DNA from: Actinotalea soli
GTDB lineage: Bacteria; Actinomycetota; Actinomycetes; Actinomycetales; Cellulomonadaceae
Direction of reading: 5' to 3'
Assembly (NCBI RefSeq): GCF_017565425.1
Contig: NZ_JAGEMK010000002.1
Location: 372,001-436,000, forward strand
DNA length: 64,000 nt
In this document: piece by piece, positions 16,489-25,658 of the stretch
Numbering within the stretch: position 1 is the first letter of the stretch
Layout: each line of letters starts with the position of its first letter
Translations under genes and position numbers: made by a program
Notes under the pieces: generated by a model
Databases searched by the model: none
What the model was told of the DNA's origin: nothing
Seen by the model: the letters and a program-made list of their open reading frames with translations, nothing else

Positions 16489-18146
16489 ATGTCCGCCACC
16501 CCGTCTGACAGCCCGACGCCCGCCGGGGTGCACCCCGGGAAGGGCGGCTCGGTCGAGGGCCACGCCCCGCGCGAGCAGTGGTCCGGCCAGCTCGGCTTCG
16601 TGCTCGCCGCGATCGGCTCAGCCGTCGGCCTGGGCAACATCTGGCGCTTCCCTGGGGTCGCGTACGAGAACGGCGGCGGGGCCTTCCTCATCCCCTACCT
16701 CGTCGCCCTGCTCACCGCGGGCATCCCGATCCTGCTGCTCGACTACTCGATCGGGCACCGGTTCCGGGGCTCGGCCCCCACGGCGTTCCGACGCCTGCAC
16801 CGCCGCGCCGAGCCCCTGGGCTGGTTCCAGGTGGGCGTCTCCTGCGTGATCATCCTGTACTACACGGTGATCATCGCCTGGTCGGCCAGCTACCTGGTGT
16901 TCTCCTTCACGCGGGCCTGGGGTGATGACCCGGGTGCGTTCCTCGAGACCGAGTACCTCCAGGCCACCAAGCCCGGCATCAGCCTCGACGTCGTGCCCCA
17001 GGTGCTCGTCCCGCTGGTGCTCGTGTGGGTCGTGACCATCGCCATCCTCGCCCTGGGTGTGCAGAAAGGGGTCGAGCGCGCCAACAAGGTGTTCATCCCG
17101 CTGCTGCTCGTCATGTTCCTGGGCCTGGTGATCCGGGCGGTGACCCTCGACGGCGCGATGGACGGCCTCAACGCCTTCTTCACCCCGGACTGGTCGGCGC
17201 TGAGCGACCCCGGGGTGTGGATCGCGGCCTACAGCCAGATCTTCTTCTCGCTGTCCATCGCCTTCGGCATCATGATCACGTACTCCTCGTACCTCAAGCG
17301 GCGCGCGAACCTGACCTCGACCGGGTTCGTCGTCGGGTTCGCGAACTCCTCCTTCGAGCTGCTCGCCGGGATCGGGGTGTTCGCGGCCCTGGGTTTCATG
17401 GCCTTCCAGACGGGGGTCGACGTCTCCGAGGTCGAGAACATCGCCGGGGTGACCCTGGCCTTCGTGGCCTTCCCGCAGATCATCTCGATGATGCCCGGGG
17501 GCCCGGTCTTCGGCGTGCTGTTCTTCGGCTCGCTCACCCTCGCCGGGCTCACCTCGCTGCTGTCGATCTTGCAGGTGGTCTCAGCCGCTGTGCAGGAGAA
17601 GCTCGGCATCACCCCGCGTCAGGCCGCGCTGCGGATCGGCGGGGTCGCGGCCGTCCTGTCGATCGCGCTGTTCTCGACCACCACGGCGCTCTTCCTGCTC
17701 GACACCATGGACAAGTACATCAACGAGGTCGGCGTGGTCGGCTCGGCCGTGGTGATGACCCTCGTCCTGGGGCTCGTGCTGCGTCGGTTGGGCGAGCAGC
17801 GCGCCCACCTCAACGACCGGCCGGGGCTGCGCCTGGGGGCCTGGTGGTCGGTGCTCGTCGGGGTGGTGGCCCCCGCCGTCCTGGCCTTCATGCTGGTCCA
17901 GGGCATCAGATCCCTGCTGGGTGAGCCCTACGAGGGGTACCCGTGGTGGTTCCTCAACGCCTTCGGCTGGGGGGTGGTGGGGCTCGCGCTGCTCGTCGCC
18001 GTCGTCATGACCGCGCTGCGGTGGCGACGCTCCCCGGACGACTTCACCCCCGCGGAGCTGTCACCCAGAGCCCTGCGACGCGCGACGAGCGCCGGCCCGC
18101 CGAGCCCCGTCACGAGGGACCGGACACCCGAGCAGGGGGAGCAGCG

Positions 18147-18150
<4 letters not shown>
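16489..18150 (+). CDS. Sodium-dependent NSS-family transporter, MetP-like large subunit
   Basis: The 553-residue protein has 12 predicted spans and the NSS/SNF signature near the N-terminus: WSGQLGFVLAAIGSAVGLGN followed by IWRFPGVAYENGGGAFLIPY. These residues form the sodium and substrate sites in TM1 and TM2. The unwound TM6 region reads FFSLSIAFGIMITYSSY. The adjacent tiny membrane protein is typical of the MetP/MetS type, so Na+-driven uptake of methionine and/or alanine is the best guess. The ATG has GAGG seven bases upstream. The stop overlaps the start of the small subunit gene (ATGA). Confidence 0.9.
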
Positions 18151-18358
<208 letters not shown>

Positions 18359-18362
<4 letters not shown>

Positions 18363-18712
18363 CGGACGCCCAGGTCGCGGCGTGGACCGACGTCCCGCGG
18401 CCAGGGGCGAGCCGGGAGCAGTGGGTCGACTGGGCGAGCCGCTACAACGGCTACGAGCTGCTGGCCTCCCACCCCGCCCACCTCGCGGCCGTGCTGGCCC
18501 CGGCCCGCGAGGAGTTCCAGGCCACGGGGCAGGTCCCGACCTGGGCCGGGGTGCACCTGCTGCGCGGCTGGCTCTTCCTCGTGCTGCGCGCGCACCGGCA
18601 CGCCGGCGTCGACACGTTCGCCCCCGAGCACTCGGCCGAATGGTTCGCCGTCGCGGACCGTCTGCGCACGCTGGGCCGCGGGGCGAGAGCGGGCGTCACG
18701 GGTCGGGGTTAA
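18359..18712 (+). CDS. Conserved hypothetical protein downstream of the transporter
   Basis: The 117-residue product is soluble and Trp/Ala/His-rich, with the segments SREQWVDWASRYNGYELLAS and PTWAGVHLLRGWLFLVLRAH. The second is an amphipathic helix rather than a clear span. I do not recognise the family. The GTG start overlaps the stop of the MetS-like gene (GTGA), so it probably belongs to the same operon and may act in the same amino-acid uptake context. The long Arg-rich extension in this frame upstream is only the GACGCC repeat read in another phase. Confidence 0.6.
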
Positions 18713-18722
18713 GGTCCCACCC

Positions 18723-19595
18723 ATGGCTACGCCGCACATCGACGCCGCGCCCGGAGACTTCGCCCCGGACATCCTCATGCCGGGTGACCCCCGGCGCGCG
18801 ACCCGCATCGCCGAGACCGTCCTGGAGGACGCGCGCCTGGTGACCGAGGTCCGCGGGATCCTCGGGTACACGGGGACCTTCGACGGCAGACCCGTCTCGG
18901 TGCTGGCCTCGGGGATGGGGGTGCCGTCCATCTCGATCTACGCGACCGAGCTGTTCCGTGAGTTCGGGGCCCAACGCATCGTGCGCATCGGCACCGCCGG
19001 GGGCATGGCCCCGCACCTGCAGGTCGGTGACGTGGTCATCGCGAGCGCCGCCCACACCGACAGCGGGCTCAGTGCGAACCGGGTGCCGGGGGTGCACTAC
19101 AGCCACGCGCCGAGCTTCTCCCTGCTCGCCGCAGCCGCGACCGCCGCGGGGGCGGGCAAGCGCGACGCGAGCGGCCGTGCGCGGGCCAAGGACTCCGGCT
19201 CCCGGGCCCAGGCGGCGGGCAGCGGCGCCTCGGGGACGACGATCGCCACCGTGACCAAGGGGTCATCCGGCGCGGCGGGCACCGAGCCGACCCCGAGCCG
19301 TCGTCGTCGGCGGGGCAAGACCTCCAAGGCCTACGTGGGCCCGGTCTTCACCTCGGACGCGTTCTACGCCGACCGTCCGCAGACGATGGAGGCCCTGGTC
19401 GCGCACGGCACCCTCGCCGTGGAGATGGAGGCTGCTGGCCTGTACGCGACGGCTGACGCCGAGGGTGGTCAGGCGCTGGCGATCTGCACGATCTCCGACC
19501 TGCTGTTCTCCGACGCGTCCCTGTCGGCGGCCGAGAGGGAGCTGCTCTTCGACCGCTCGGTGGCCTACGGCCTGGCGGCCTTCGCGGCCGGCTGA
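18723..19595 (+). CDS. deoD: DeoD-type purine nucleoside phosphorylase with a large insertion
   Basis: The product reversibly cleaves purine nucleosides with phosphate in salvage. DeoD hallmarks are present: HIDAAPGDFAPDILMPGDP, then GMGVPSISIYATEL, the phosphate-site RIGTAGG, and the C-terminal VEMEAAGLYATAD and CTISDLLF, whose aspartate is the usual general acid. The family is about 235-240 residues; this one has 290. The extra residues, about 142-201, are an Arg/Ala/Gly/Ser/Thr-rich segment with no predicted fold, inserted between the SFSLLAAA helix and YVGPVFTSDAFY, near the substrate-binding region. The ATG lies 10 bp after the previous stop. Activity despite the insertion is probable but unproven. 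Confidence 0.88.
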   Translation: MATPHIDAAPGDFAPDILMPGDPRRATRIAETVLEDARLVTEVRGILGYTGTFDGRPVSVLASGMGVPSISIYATELFREFGAQRIVRIGTAGGMAPHLQVGDVVIASAAHTDSGLSANRVPGVHYSHAPSFSLLAAAATAAGAGKRDASGRARAKDSGSRAQAAGSGASGTTIATVTKGSSGAAGTEPTPSRRRRRGKTSKAYVGPVFTSDAFYADRPQTMEALVAHGTLAVEMEAAGLYATADAEGGQALAICTISDLLFSDASLSAAERELLFDRSVAYGLAAFAAG

Positions 19596-19617
19596 GGACA
19601 GCCCGCGCGGTGACCCG

Positions 19618-20127
19618 TCAGGGGGTGGGGTCGGACCGCGGGTCGAGCACGGTCCCGATCGGGTTGGGCTCCTGATCGGCCGAGGGGACGGCCTGGGTGG
19701 ACTCGGTCCCGAAGCGTGCCCATACGTTCTTGGTGTCTTCGGTCTGGTACCAGCCGACGCTCAGGGAGAGCTGGTCGGCGAGGAAGAGGCCGAACCCGCC
19801 CTGCCCGGGCGCGCGCTGCCCAGCGATGTAGGGTCGCCCGTCCACGTCGTGGTCGGCGACGTCGAGCAGCCAGTCCGTGCCGTCTGACAGGAGCCGCACG
19901 ATCGTCGGCGGGATGCCGTGCTTCAGTGCGTTCGTGGCGAGCTCGCTGGCCACGAGCACGAGCTTCTCCGGGATCCGCGCCAGGCCGGTGCCCTGCTCGA
20001 GGGTCTTGCCCGTGAGGGCCTGGTGGAGCGAGGCGCGCAGGGTCGTCAGCTCACCCGGCTTGTCGAGGATCCACTCGTCGACCTGGTGGAAGTCTTCGGG
20101 TGGGAGGGAGGAGGGGATCTCTTCCAT
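19618..20127 (-). CDS. RsbW-like ATP-binding protein (anti-sigma factor kinase fold)
   Basis: The 169-residue protein has the GHKL ATPase fold of RsbW/SpoIIAB proteins. The N box is VLVASELATNALKHG, containing the conserved Glu and Asn. The G1 region is DVADHDVDGRPY, and GQGGFGLFLADQL is the G2-type glycine loop. Such proteins bind and inhibit a sigma factor and phosphorylate a STAS antagonist; many actinobacterial versions are orphan regulators. AGGAG lies seven bases before the ATG. No sigma factor or STAS gene is adjacent; candidates within the window are the STAS proteins at 959-1384 and 45297-45671. A disordered Pro-rich tail ends the protein. Confidence 0.85.
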   Translation of the reverse strand: MEEIPSSLPPEDFHQVDEWILDKPGELTTLRASLHQALTGKTLEQGTGLARIPEKLVLVASELATNALKHGIPPTIVRLLSDGTDWLLDVADHDVDGRPYIAGQRAPGQGGFGLFLADQLSLSVGWYQTEDTKNVWARFGTESTQAVPSADQEPNPIGTVLDPRSDPTP

Positions 20128-20260
20128 GCGGCAACTCCTAGTCCGACGTCGGGGTGGCGGTCCGGGCCATGGCCCGGGACCTGCTCCGGACGGGGACCGT
20201 GTTCGGCCCGTGCAGTTGTAGCAGGGATCTGTCTGTCGTGCAGGACCTCACCACGGCGGG

Positions 20261-20740
20261 TCACTCGTCCTCCTTTGGCCGGGCCTCATGGTGCGGGCGC
20301 CCGTGGGTGCGGTTGCGTTCCTTGAGCTGAGCCTCGTAGACGTGGCGTCTGCCTGCCATGAGCTCCTCGCGCACGGTCCGCTCCCAGGTGCGGAAGGGCT
20401 CCCAGTAGTGGTCGTCGTAGTCCTCGACCACCTGGAAGGTCCAGCGCTTGGCCAGGACGTTGCGGCCCATGAGGTCGGCGCGCATCCGCTCCGCGAGCTC
20501 CCCGTGCCCGGCCTCGGCCAGGGCGTCCAGGGCAGCGGCGAGGTCGTTGTCCCCCCGGCCGGTCATGCGGTGGAACCCGTAGAGCATCCCGCGTGCCTGC
20601 TCGACGACCTCGAGGGCCGCGGTCAGCTGGCCGACGGCCTCGACCGTCTCCTCGTCGACCCCGTCGGGGACCTGGTGGGCGGCGTCGGGCCCGTCCAGGG
20701 TGGGCTCAGAGGGTGGGTCGTCCTGGGGCTCACGGCTCAT
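20261..20740 (-). CDS. Conserved hypothetical protein coupled to the nuclease-helicase gene
   Basis: The 159-residue protein is soluble and highly charged. It has a helical core beginning VEAVGQLTAALEVVEQARGM, then DYDDHYWEPFRTWERTVREEL and a basic His/Arg-rich tail. It resembles uncharacterised conserved actinobacterial proteins; I cannot name a family. The ATG lies inside the last 11 bases of the upstream nuclease-helicase gene; a TTG four codons earlier (20752) is a less likely start. The overlap suggests the two proteins work in the same process, perhaps nucleic-acid repair, but no domain confirms this. Confidence 0.7.
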   Translation of the reverse strand: MSREPQDDPPSEPTLDGPDAAHQVPDGVDEETVEAVGQLTAALEVVEQARGMLYGFHRMTGRGDNDLAAALDALAEAGHGELAERMRADLMGRNVLAKRWTFQVVEDYDDHYWEPFRTWERTVREELMAGRRHVYEAQLKERNRTHGRPHHEARPKEDE

Positions 20741-23700
20741 GAACAGATCCAACGTCGACCTGGGCGGTGCGGCAACCGGAACGGGGCGGGCCGTGCCCCA
20801 GGGCGAGGAAGGCCCCGAGCTCCTCGAGCAGGTCGGGGCGCCCGGGGAGGTGGTCGGTCAGGGCGGGGGAGCGCACGACGACGGCGCACCACTGGCCCCG
20901 GGAGATCGCCACGTTGATGCGGTTCCGGTCCAGGAGGAACTCCATGCCCCGGGGGACGTCCTCGGCGGAGGAGGCCGCCGTCGTGAGCAGGACCACGGGT
21001 GCCTGCTGACCCTGGAACCGGTCGACCGTGCCGACCCGCACCTCGCCCAGCCCCGCGGCGTCGAGGGCCTGGCGCACGGTCCACACCTGGGCGTTGTAGG
21101 CCGCGACGACGATGACGTCGGAGGGCTCGAGCGGGCGGTCCACGTCGGCGACAGGGTCCTGCCAGCGCCGGCCGACCAGGTCGCGGGTCAGGCGCACCAC
21201 GGCCTGGGCCTCCTCGGGGGAGGCGATCGCGTTGCCCTGGTGCGGGACCAGCTCGGTGCGGACGCCGGGCTCGATGCCCTCGAGGGACCGCTGCGCCGTC
21301 CGGGGCTCGCTGCCGAGGCGGCCCTCGTAGGCCAGGCGCGAGACCGCGGCGCACAGCGCAGGGTGCATGCGCCAGGTGCGGTCCAGGAAGTAGCCGAGCT
21401 CGGGGGGCAGGGTGTCGTGCCCGTCGGTGAGCCAGCCGAGGGCCGACCGGTCCACGGGTTCGGGGTGGCGTCCTTGGCTGACCTGGGGGAGCTGCTGGGG
21501 GTCGCCGAGCAGCAGCAGGGTGCGGGCGCTCTCGGCCACGGCGAGGGTGCCGGCGAGGGAGAACTGCCCGGCCTCGTCGACCACGAGCAGGTCGAGGGGG
21601 GCGGTGGGCAGGCGCCCGGGGTTGGTCAGGTCCCAGGCGGTGCCGCCCAGCACCGAGCCGCCGTCCTGCTCGTGGAAGGCGGCGAACTGCCCAGGCGTGG
21701 TGAGCCAGGTCCACGGCGCAGGCGCGGGGTCGGCGCCTGCGGGTCGTTTGCCGATGCAGTGCTCGGGGACCCCTGCGTCCGCGACCCCCCGCAGCAGGTT
21801 CTCGACGACGGCGTGGGACTGGGCGACCACGCCGATCCGCCAGCCCTCGGCCACGAGCCGGGCGATGACCCGCGCCCCGGCGAAGGTCTTGCCCGTGCCG
21901 GGCGGTCCCTGGACCGCGAGGTAGGAGCGGTCGAGGTCGCGCAGGGCGGCGAGGATCGCGTCGACGTACCCGGAGTCCTCCGGCCGGGGCAGCGGGCTCG
22001 CGGTGCGGGGCGGGACCCGTCGGAGGAGGTCGAGGGCGGGGTGCCCGGGCAGCGTGGGTCCGTCTGCTGCGGTGAGGTGGGCCAGGGTCCGTTCGCCGAG
22101 GGCGCGCAGGGCCGCCTCGATCGAGGCGGTAGCCGGGGGGCGGCCCGGGCACAGGGCCATGGGCAGGTGGTCGTGCGGCTCCTCCTCGCGCCGCAGGGCG
22201 TCCTCGACGAGCAGCACGTCCCGCGGTCCGTCGGGGCCGGCCTCGGTGCGGACGTCGAGCACGGTGATGCGTTCGGTCCAGCCGCGGGTCCCGGTGCTCG
22301 AGGTCTTGGCCCCGGCGGGCAGAGGTGCCTCGTAGAGCGCGAAGGCCGCTGCCCCGGGGCGCAGCTCGCTGCCGGGCTCGAGCCGGCCCACCAGGCGCAG
22401 GTGTCGTCGCGGGAGCTGGCGGGAGGTGCGCCGGTGCCAGTCCTCGACCACGCTCGCCTGCTCGACGAGGAGGGTGCCTCGCGGGTCGGTCCACTCCTCC
22501 GGCGGGCTCGTCAGCCGGTCGAAGTGCCCCCACCAGAAGGGCTTGCGCTCACGCCAGTGGTAGCCGAGGGCCGCCGCGACCATGGCGACGGCCTTCCGGT
22601 CCCGGGGCTCGAGCCCCGCGGCGGCCTCGAGCAGGGCGGGGACGAGGGGGTCCTCCTCGGGAGCCGGACCGCCGTCGGCCAGCTCCTCGTCCAGGGTGGT
22701 CGGGCGGGGCGCCGGGTGGACGCCGTGGCGGGCGGCCTCCTCGAGGAGCCAGTCCCGCAGCAGCAGGGTCGAGACGCAGTCGTCGGTGTTGTAGTCCGCG
22801 ATCTGCTGCAGCCGCTGCTCCCAGGCGGCGGTGCGGCCCTCGTCGCGCAGGGCGCAGGCCTCGGCGTACTCGACGATCGAGTCCCCCGCGGTGGTCACGG
22901 CCCCGGTACGGGCCGGCATGTAGAGGGGCTCGAGCTTCTTGATCGAGTACGAGCGCTGGCCGGTGCGCAGGCTCGCCCGCACCGTCGCGTAGAGGTCGAC
23001 CAGCACGCCGTCGCGCAGCAGGTCGTCGACCGCCTCCTCGCCCACGCCGTGCCGCCCGGCGAGGCCCAGCAGGGCCGTCTTCTCGTACGGGGCGTAGTGG
23101 TAGACGTGCATCCCGGGGTGCTCGGCACGACGACGGGCCAGGTACGCGAGGACGTCGAGGAGGGCCTGCCGCTCCTGGGCCCGGTCGTGGGCCCAGAAGG
23201 CACGGAACACCGGGGCGGCGCCGGGCGTGGACGGGGCCTCGACCAGGCCGATGAGGTACTCCAGGCCCCAGTCCGTGCCGCCGGACTCGGTCCACAGCGG
23301 GTCGCCCTCGAAGTCGAGGATCACGTCCCCGGGGTCCGGGGCGGGCAGGGCGCCGATCACCTCGGGGGCGAAGAGCTCGTGCACGACGGCGGCCGGGCTC
23401 GAGCCCGCCGGTCCCGCGTCCCGCGCCGGGAGGGTGGCGTCCTGCTCGGCCTGGAGCCTGGCCTGGGCGCGCAGGGCGCCCAGGGCGTGGCCGCCGATGC
23501 CCTCGACGGGGCCGGTGCTCGTGGCGAGGTCCTCGACGGTCGTGAGGCCGGCGGCCAGCAGGCGCGCCCGCTGGGTGGTGCGCATCCCCGCGACGAGCAG
23601 CACGTCCCGGCGGGCCTCGACCTCGGGGGCGCAGACCTCGCAGCGTCCGCAGGCCCGGTAGCGAGGGTCCCCCCAGGCGACCGGGGTGCCAGCGGCCTGG

Positions 23701-24383
23701 TGCTCGTCAAGCATGCGCTGCAGCCGGGCCTGGCGGTCGCGGAGCACGGGCAGCAGGTCGGCCAGGCGGTGGCTCGTGGTGGTGCGGTCCCCGAGCACGA
23801 GGTGCACCTGCGGGGCGGGTCGCAGCCCGGCCATGATGAGCTGGTCGGCGTAGGCCGCGAGCTGGAGCAGGGCCGTGACCTTGGCGTGCCGCGCGAGTTT
23901 GGTGTCGTGCACGGCGTACACCGGGCTGGCCGTGCTGCCGGCGGCCCCGGGCGCGCCCGAGCCCTCGGCGTCGTCCTCGCGGACGAGGAAGTCGGCCCAG
24001 CCCCCGAAGCGCCCGTCGAAGAACCCGGCCTGGAAGACGACGTCGGCCCCGGTGCGCAGCACCTGCAAGGTCTCGGCGTGCTTGGCCTCGAGGCCGGCGC
24101 GGGTGGTCCCCACGGCGCGCTCGGGCCGTTCGATGACGGCCACCCCTCGACCGGTGGTCGGGTCCCACGGCCCGTAGCGGTCGAGGTGCTCGGCCAGCAC
24201 GCGCTCCTCGTGCCGGTCCCCCAGGTGCGCGGTCCGCTCGAGCATCGCGTCGGAGGGCAGGTCCAGCGGCGGGATCAGTCCGAGCCGCACGTCGAAGGTG
24301 CGCAGGAGCGCGAGCTCGCAGGCAGCAGCAGCGGCGAGGTCGGTCGCGCTGTGGACGACGGTGCCGTCGTCGAGGAGGAACAT
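20730..24383 (-). CDS. TM0106-family RecB-like nuclease fused to a superfamily 1 helicase
   Basis: The 1217-residue protein combines three parts. Residues about 1-260 are a RecB-type nuclease with FQAGFFDGRFGGWADFLV, then AVHDTKLAR, and a cysteine set, CGRCEVCAPE, typical of an iron-sulfur-bound nuclease. Residues about 350-560 form a DEDD/RNase H-like domain (ILDFEGDP, then YHYAPYEKTALLGL and YNTDDCVSTLLLRDWL). The C-terminal half is a DNA2/UPF1-type helicase with Walker A QGPPGTGKTFAGARVIA near residue 828, LLVVDEAGQFSLAG, and GTVDRFQGQQAPVVLLT. Such proteins are found in many actinobacteria and are thought to process DNA; the role is not established. The protein is cytosolic. The gene leads a two-gene overlapping unit. 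Confidence 0.9.
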   Translation of the reverse strand: MFLLDDGTVVHSATDLAAAAACELALLRTFDVRLGLIPPLDLPSDAMLERTAHLGDRHEERVLAEHLDRYGPWDPTTGRGVAVIERPERAVGTTRAGLEAKHAETLQVLRTGADVVFQAGFFDGRFGGWADFLVREDDAEGSGAPGAAGSTASPVYAVHDTKLARHAKVTALLQLAAYADQLIMAGLRPAPQVHLVLGDRTTTSHRLADLLPVLRDRQARLQRMLDEHQAAGTPVAWGDPRYRACGRCEVCAPEVEARRDVLLVAGMRTTQRARLLAAGLTTVEDLATSTGPVEGIGGHALGALRAQARLQAEQDATLPARDAGPAGSSPAAVVHELFAPEVIGALPAPDPGDVILDFEGDPLWTESGGTDWGLEYLIGLVEAPSTPGAAPVFRAFWAHDRAQERQALLDVLAYLARRRAEHPGMHVYHYAPYEKTALLGLAGRHGVGEEAVDDLLRDGVLVDLYATVRASLRTGQRSYSIKKLEPLYMPARTGAVTTAGDSIVEYAEACALRDEGRTAAWEQRLQQIADYNTDDCVSTLLLRDWLLEEAARHGVHPAPRPTTLDEELADGGPAPEEDPLVPALLEAAAGLEPRDRKAVAMVAAALGYHWRERKPFWWGHFDRLTSPPEEWTDPRGTLLVEQASVVEDWHRRTSRQLPRRHLRLVGRLEPGSELRPGAAAFALYEAPLPAGAKTSSTGTRGWTERITVLDVRTEAGPDGPRDVLLVEDALRREEEPHDHLPMALCPGRPPATASIEAALRALGERTLAHLTAADGPTLPGHPALDLLRRVPPRTASPLPRPEDSGYVDAILAALRDLDRSYLAVQGPPGTGKTFAGARVIARLVAEGWRIGVVAQSHAVVENLLRGVADAGVPEHCIGKRPAGADPAPAPWTWLTTPGQFAAFHEQDGGSVLGGTAWDLTNPGRLPTAPLDLLVVDEAGQFSLAGTLAVAESARTLLLLGDPQQLPQVSQGRHPEPVDRSALGWLTDGHDTLPPELGYFLDRTWRMHPALCAAVSRLAYEGRLGSEPRTAQRSLEGIEPGVRTELVPHQGNAIASPEEAQAVVRLTRDLVGRRWQDPVADVDRPLEPSDVIVVAAYNAQVWTVRQALDAAGLGEVRVGTVDRFQGQQAPVVLLTTAASSAEDVPRGMEFLLDRNRINVAISRGQWCAVVVRSPALTDHLPGRPDLLEELGAFLALGHGPPRSGCRTAQVDVGSVHEP

Positions 24384-24461
24384 GGTTCGACGCTAGTGGT
24401 CACCCCGGACACGCGACCCGCCGGCCCGGACGGCTGCCGGAGCGGCGGGTCGTGGTCGTGC

Positions 24462-25658
24462 TCAGCCCTTGAGGGCCTCGGTGAGCTTCATCCGGCCGCC
24501 GGTGTGCAGCACGCCCCGCTGGTAGACCCGCGCGGAGAGCCAGATGAGCACGGGGATCGTGACCAGGCACAGCCCGATCGAGACGCCCAGCTCCCACAGC
24601 GGCAGACCGCCCAGGGCGTCGCGCACCGGGACGACGAAGGGTGCGAAGAACGGGACGAAGGTCAGCACCCGGGCGAGGGTGCTGTCGGGGTCGTTCACGA
24701 CGACGAACATCGTCACGTAGTAGGGGACGAAGAGGAGGAACATCAGCGGGGTCGTGACCGAGCCGATCTCCTCCTGCCGGGAGACGAGGGCTGCGAACCC
24801 GCCGAAGAGCAGGGCGTAGATCGTGTAGCCGAGCAGGAACCACACGATGAGCAGGCCGAGGGCCGCGCCGACGTCGACCGCGATGTCCTCGGTGAGTCCC
24901 AGGGCGGTGACGGCGAGGGTCAGGGCGCCGCCGAGCACGACGATCTGGAACAGCGCGTACGCGCCGATGCCCAGGATCTTGCCCGCGAGGAGCTGGGTGG
25001 GCTTGATGGTGGACAGCAGCAGCTCGACCACGCGCGAGGTCTTCTCCTCGACCACGCCCATGGAGATCATCGACCCCCCACCGATGAGGGCGAAGAGCAG
25101 CAGCGAGATCATCACGACGGAGACCACGAAGGCCGGGCCGTCGAACTCGCTCTCCTCGGGGGCCACGAGGGACTCGACCTGCGGGGCGGCGGTGGCCAGG
25201 GCGGTCCCGACGTCGGCCGGGTCCCCGCCGAGGGCACCGATCTGCTCGGTCAGGACGTACGCGTTGACCGCATCGGTCACGAGCTCGACGACGGCGGGGT
25301 CGGCGTTCTCGGCCACGAGCATGCGGGGCGCGGACGGGTCGCCCGACAGGTACGCGTCGAGCGGGTCCTCCTCCGCGATCAGGGCCTGCTCGGCCTCGTC
25401 CGTGGTGAGGGTGCTGAGCTCGAGCGCGAGGCCCTGCTCGGAGGCGGCCTGCTCGAGGTGGGGCTGCAGGTCGGTGACGCCCTGCTCGACGGCGACCGAG
25501 GAGCTGGGCCCCTCGGTCTCACGGTCGAGGAAGAAGCTCGCGACGACCGCGCCGACGACGATCACGGCCAGCATGATCGACAGCGAGATGATGTTCGACT
25601 TGGTCATCATCCGCGTGCGGAACTCGCGCTTGGTGACCATCCAGACGGGGCTGCTCAT
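24462..25658 (-). CDS. ABC-2 type transporter permease, NatB-like
   Basis: The 398-residue protein has an N-terminal anchor span (residues about 22-43), then a large extracytoplasmic domain of about 130 residues rich in Glu, Ala and Val. Five or six spans follow, starting at residue 175 (FVVSVVMISLLLFALIGGGS). The segment SMGVVEEKTSRVVELLLSTI right after the first span of the core is the hallmark of NatB/YhaP-type exporters. With the ATPase encoded just upstream it would export an unknown substrate, sodium or a drug in characterised relatives. Its start overlaps the ATPase stop by four bases (ATGA). Confidence 0.9.
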   Translation of the reverse strand: MSSPVWMVTKREFRTRMMTKSNIISLSIMLAVIVVGAVVASFFLDRETEGPSSSVAVEQGVTDLQPHLEQAASEQGLALELSTLTTDEAEQALIAEEDPLDAYLSGDPSAPRMLVAENADPAVVELVTDAVNAYVLTEQIGALGGDPADVGTALATAAPQVESLVAPEESEFDGPAFVVSVVMISLLLFALIGGGSMISMGVVEEKTSRVVELLLSTIKPTQLLAGKILGIGAYALFQIVVLGGALTLAVTALGLTEDIAVDVGAALGLLIVWFLLGYTIYALLFGGFAALVSRQEEIGSVTTPLMFLLFVPYYVTMFVVVNDPDSTLARVLTFVPFFAPFVVPVRDALGGLPLWELGVSIGLCLVTIPVLIWLSARVYQRGVLHTGGRMKLTEALKG

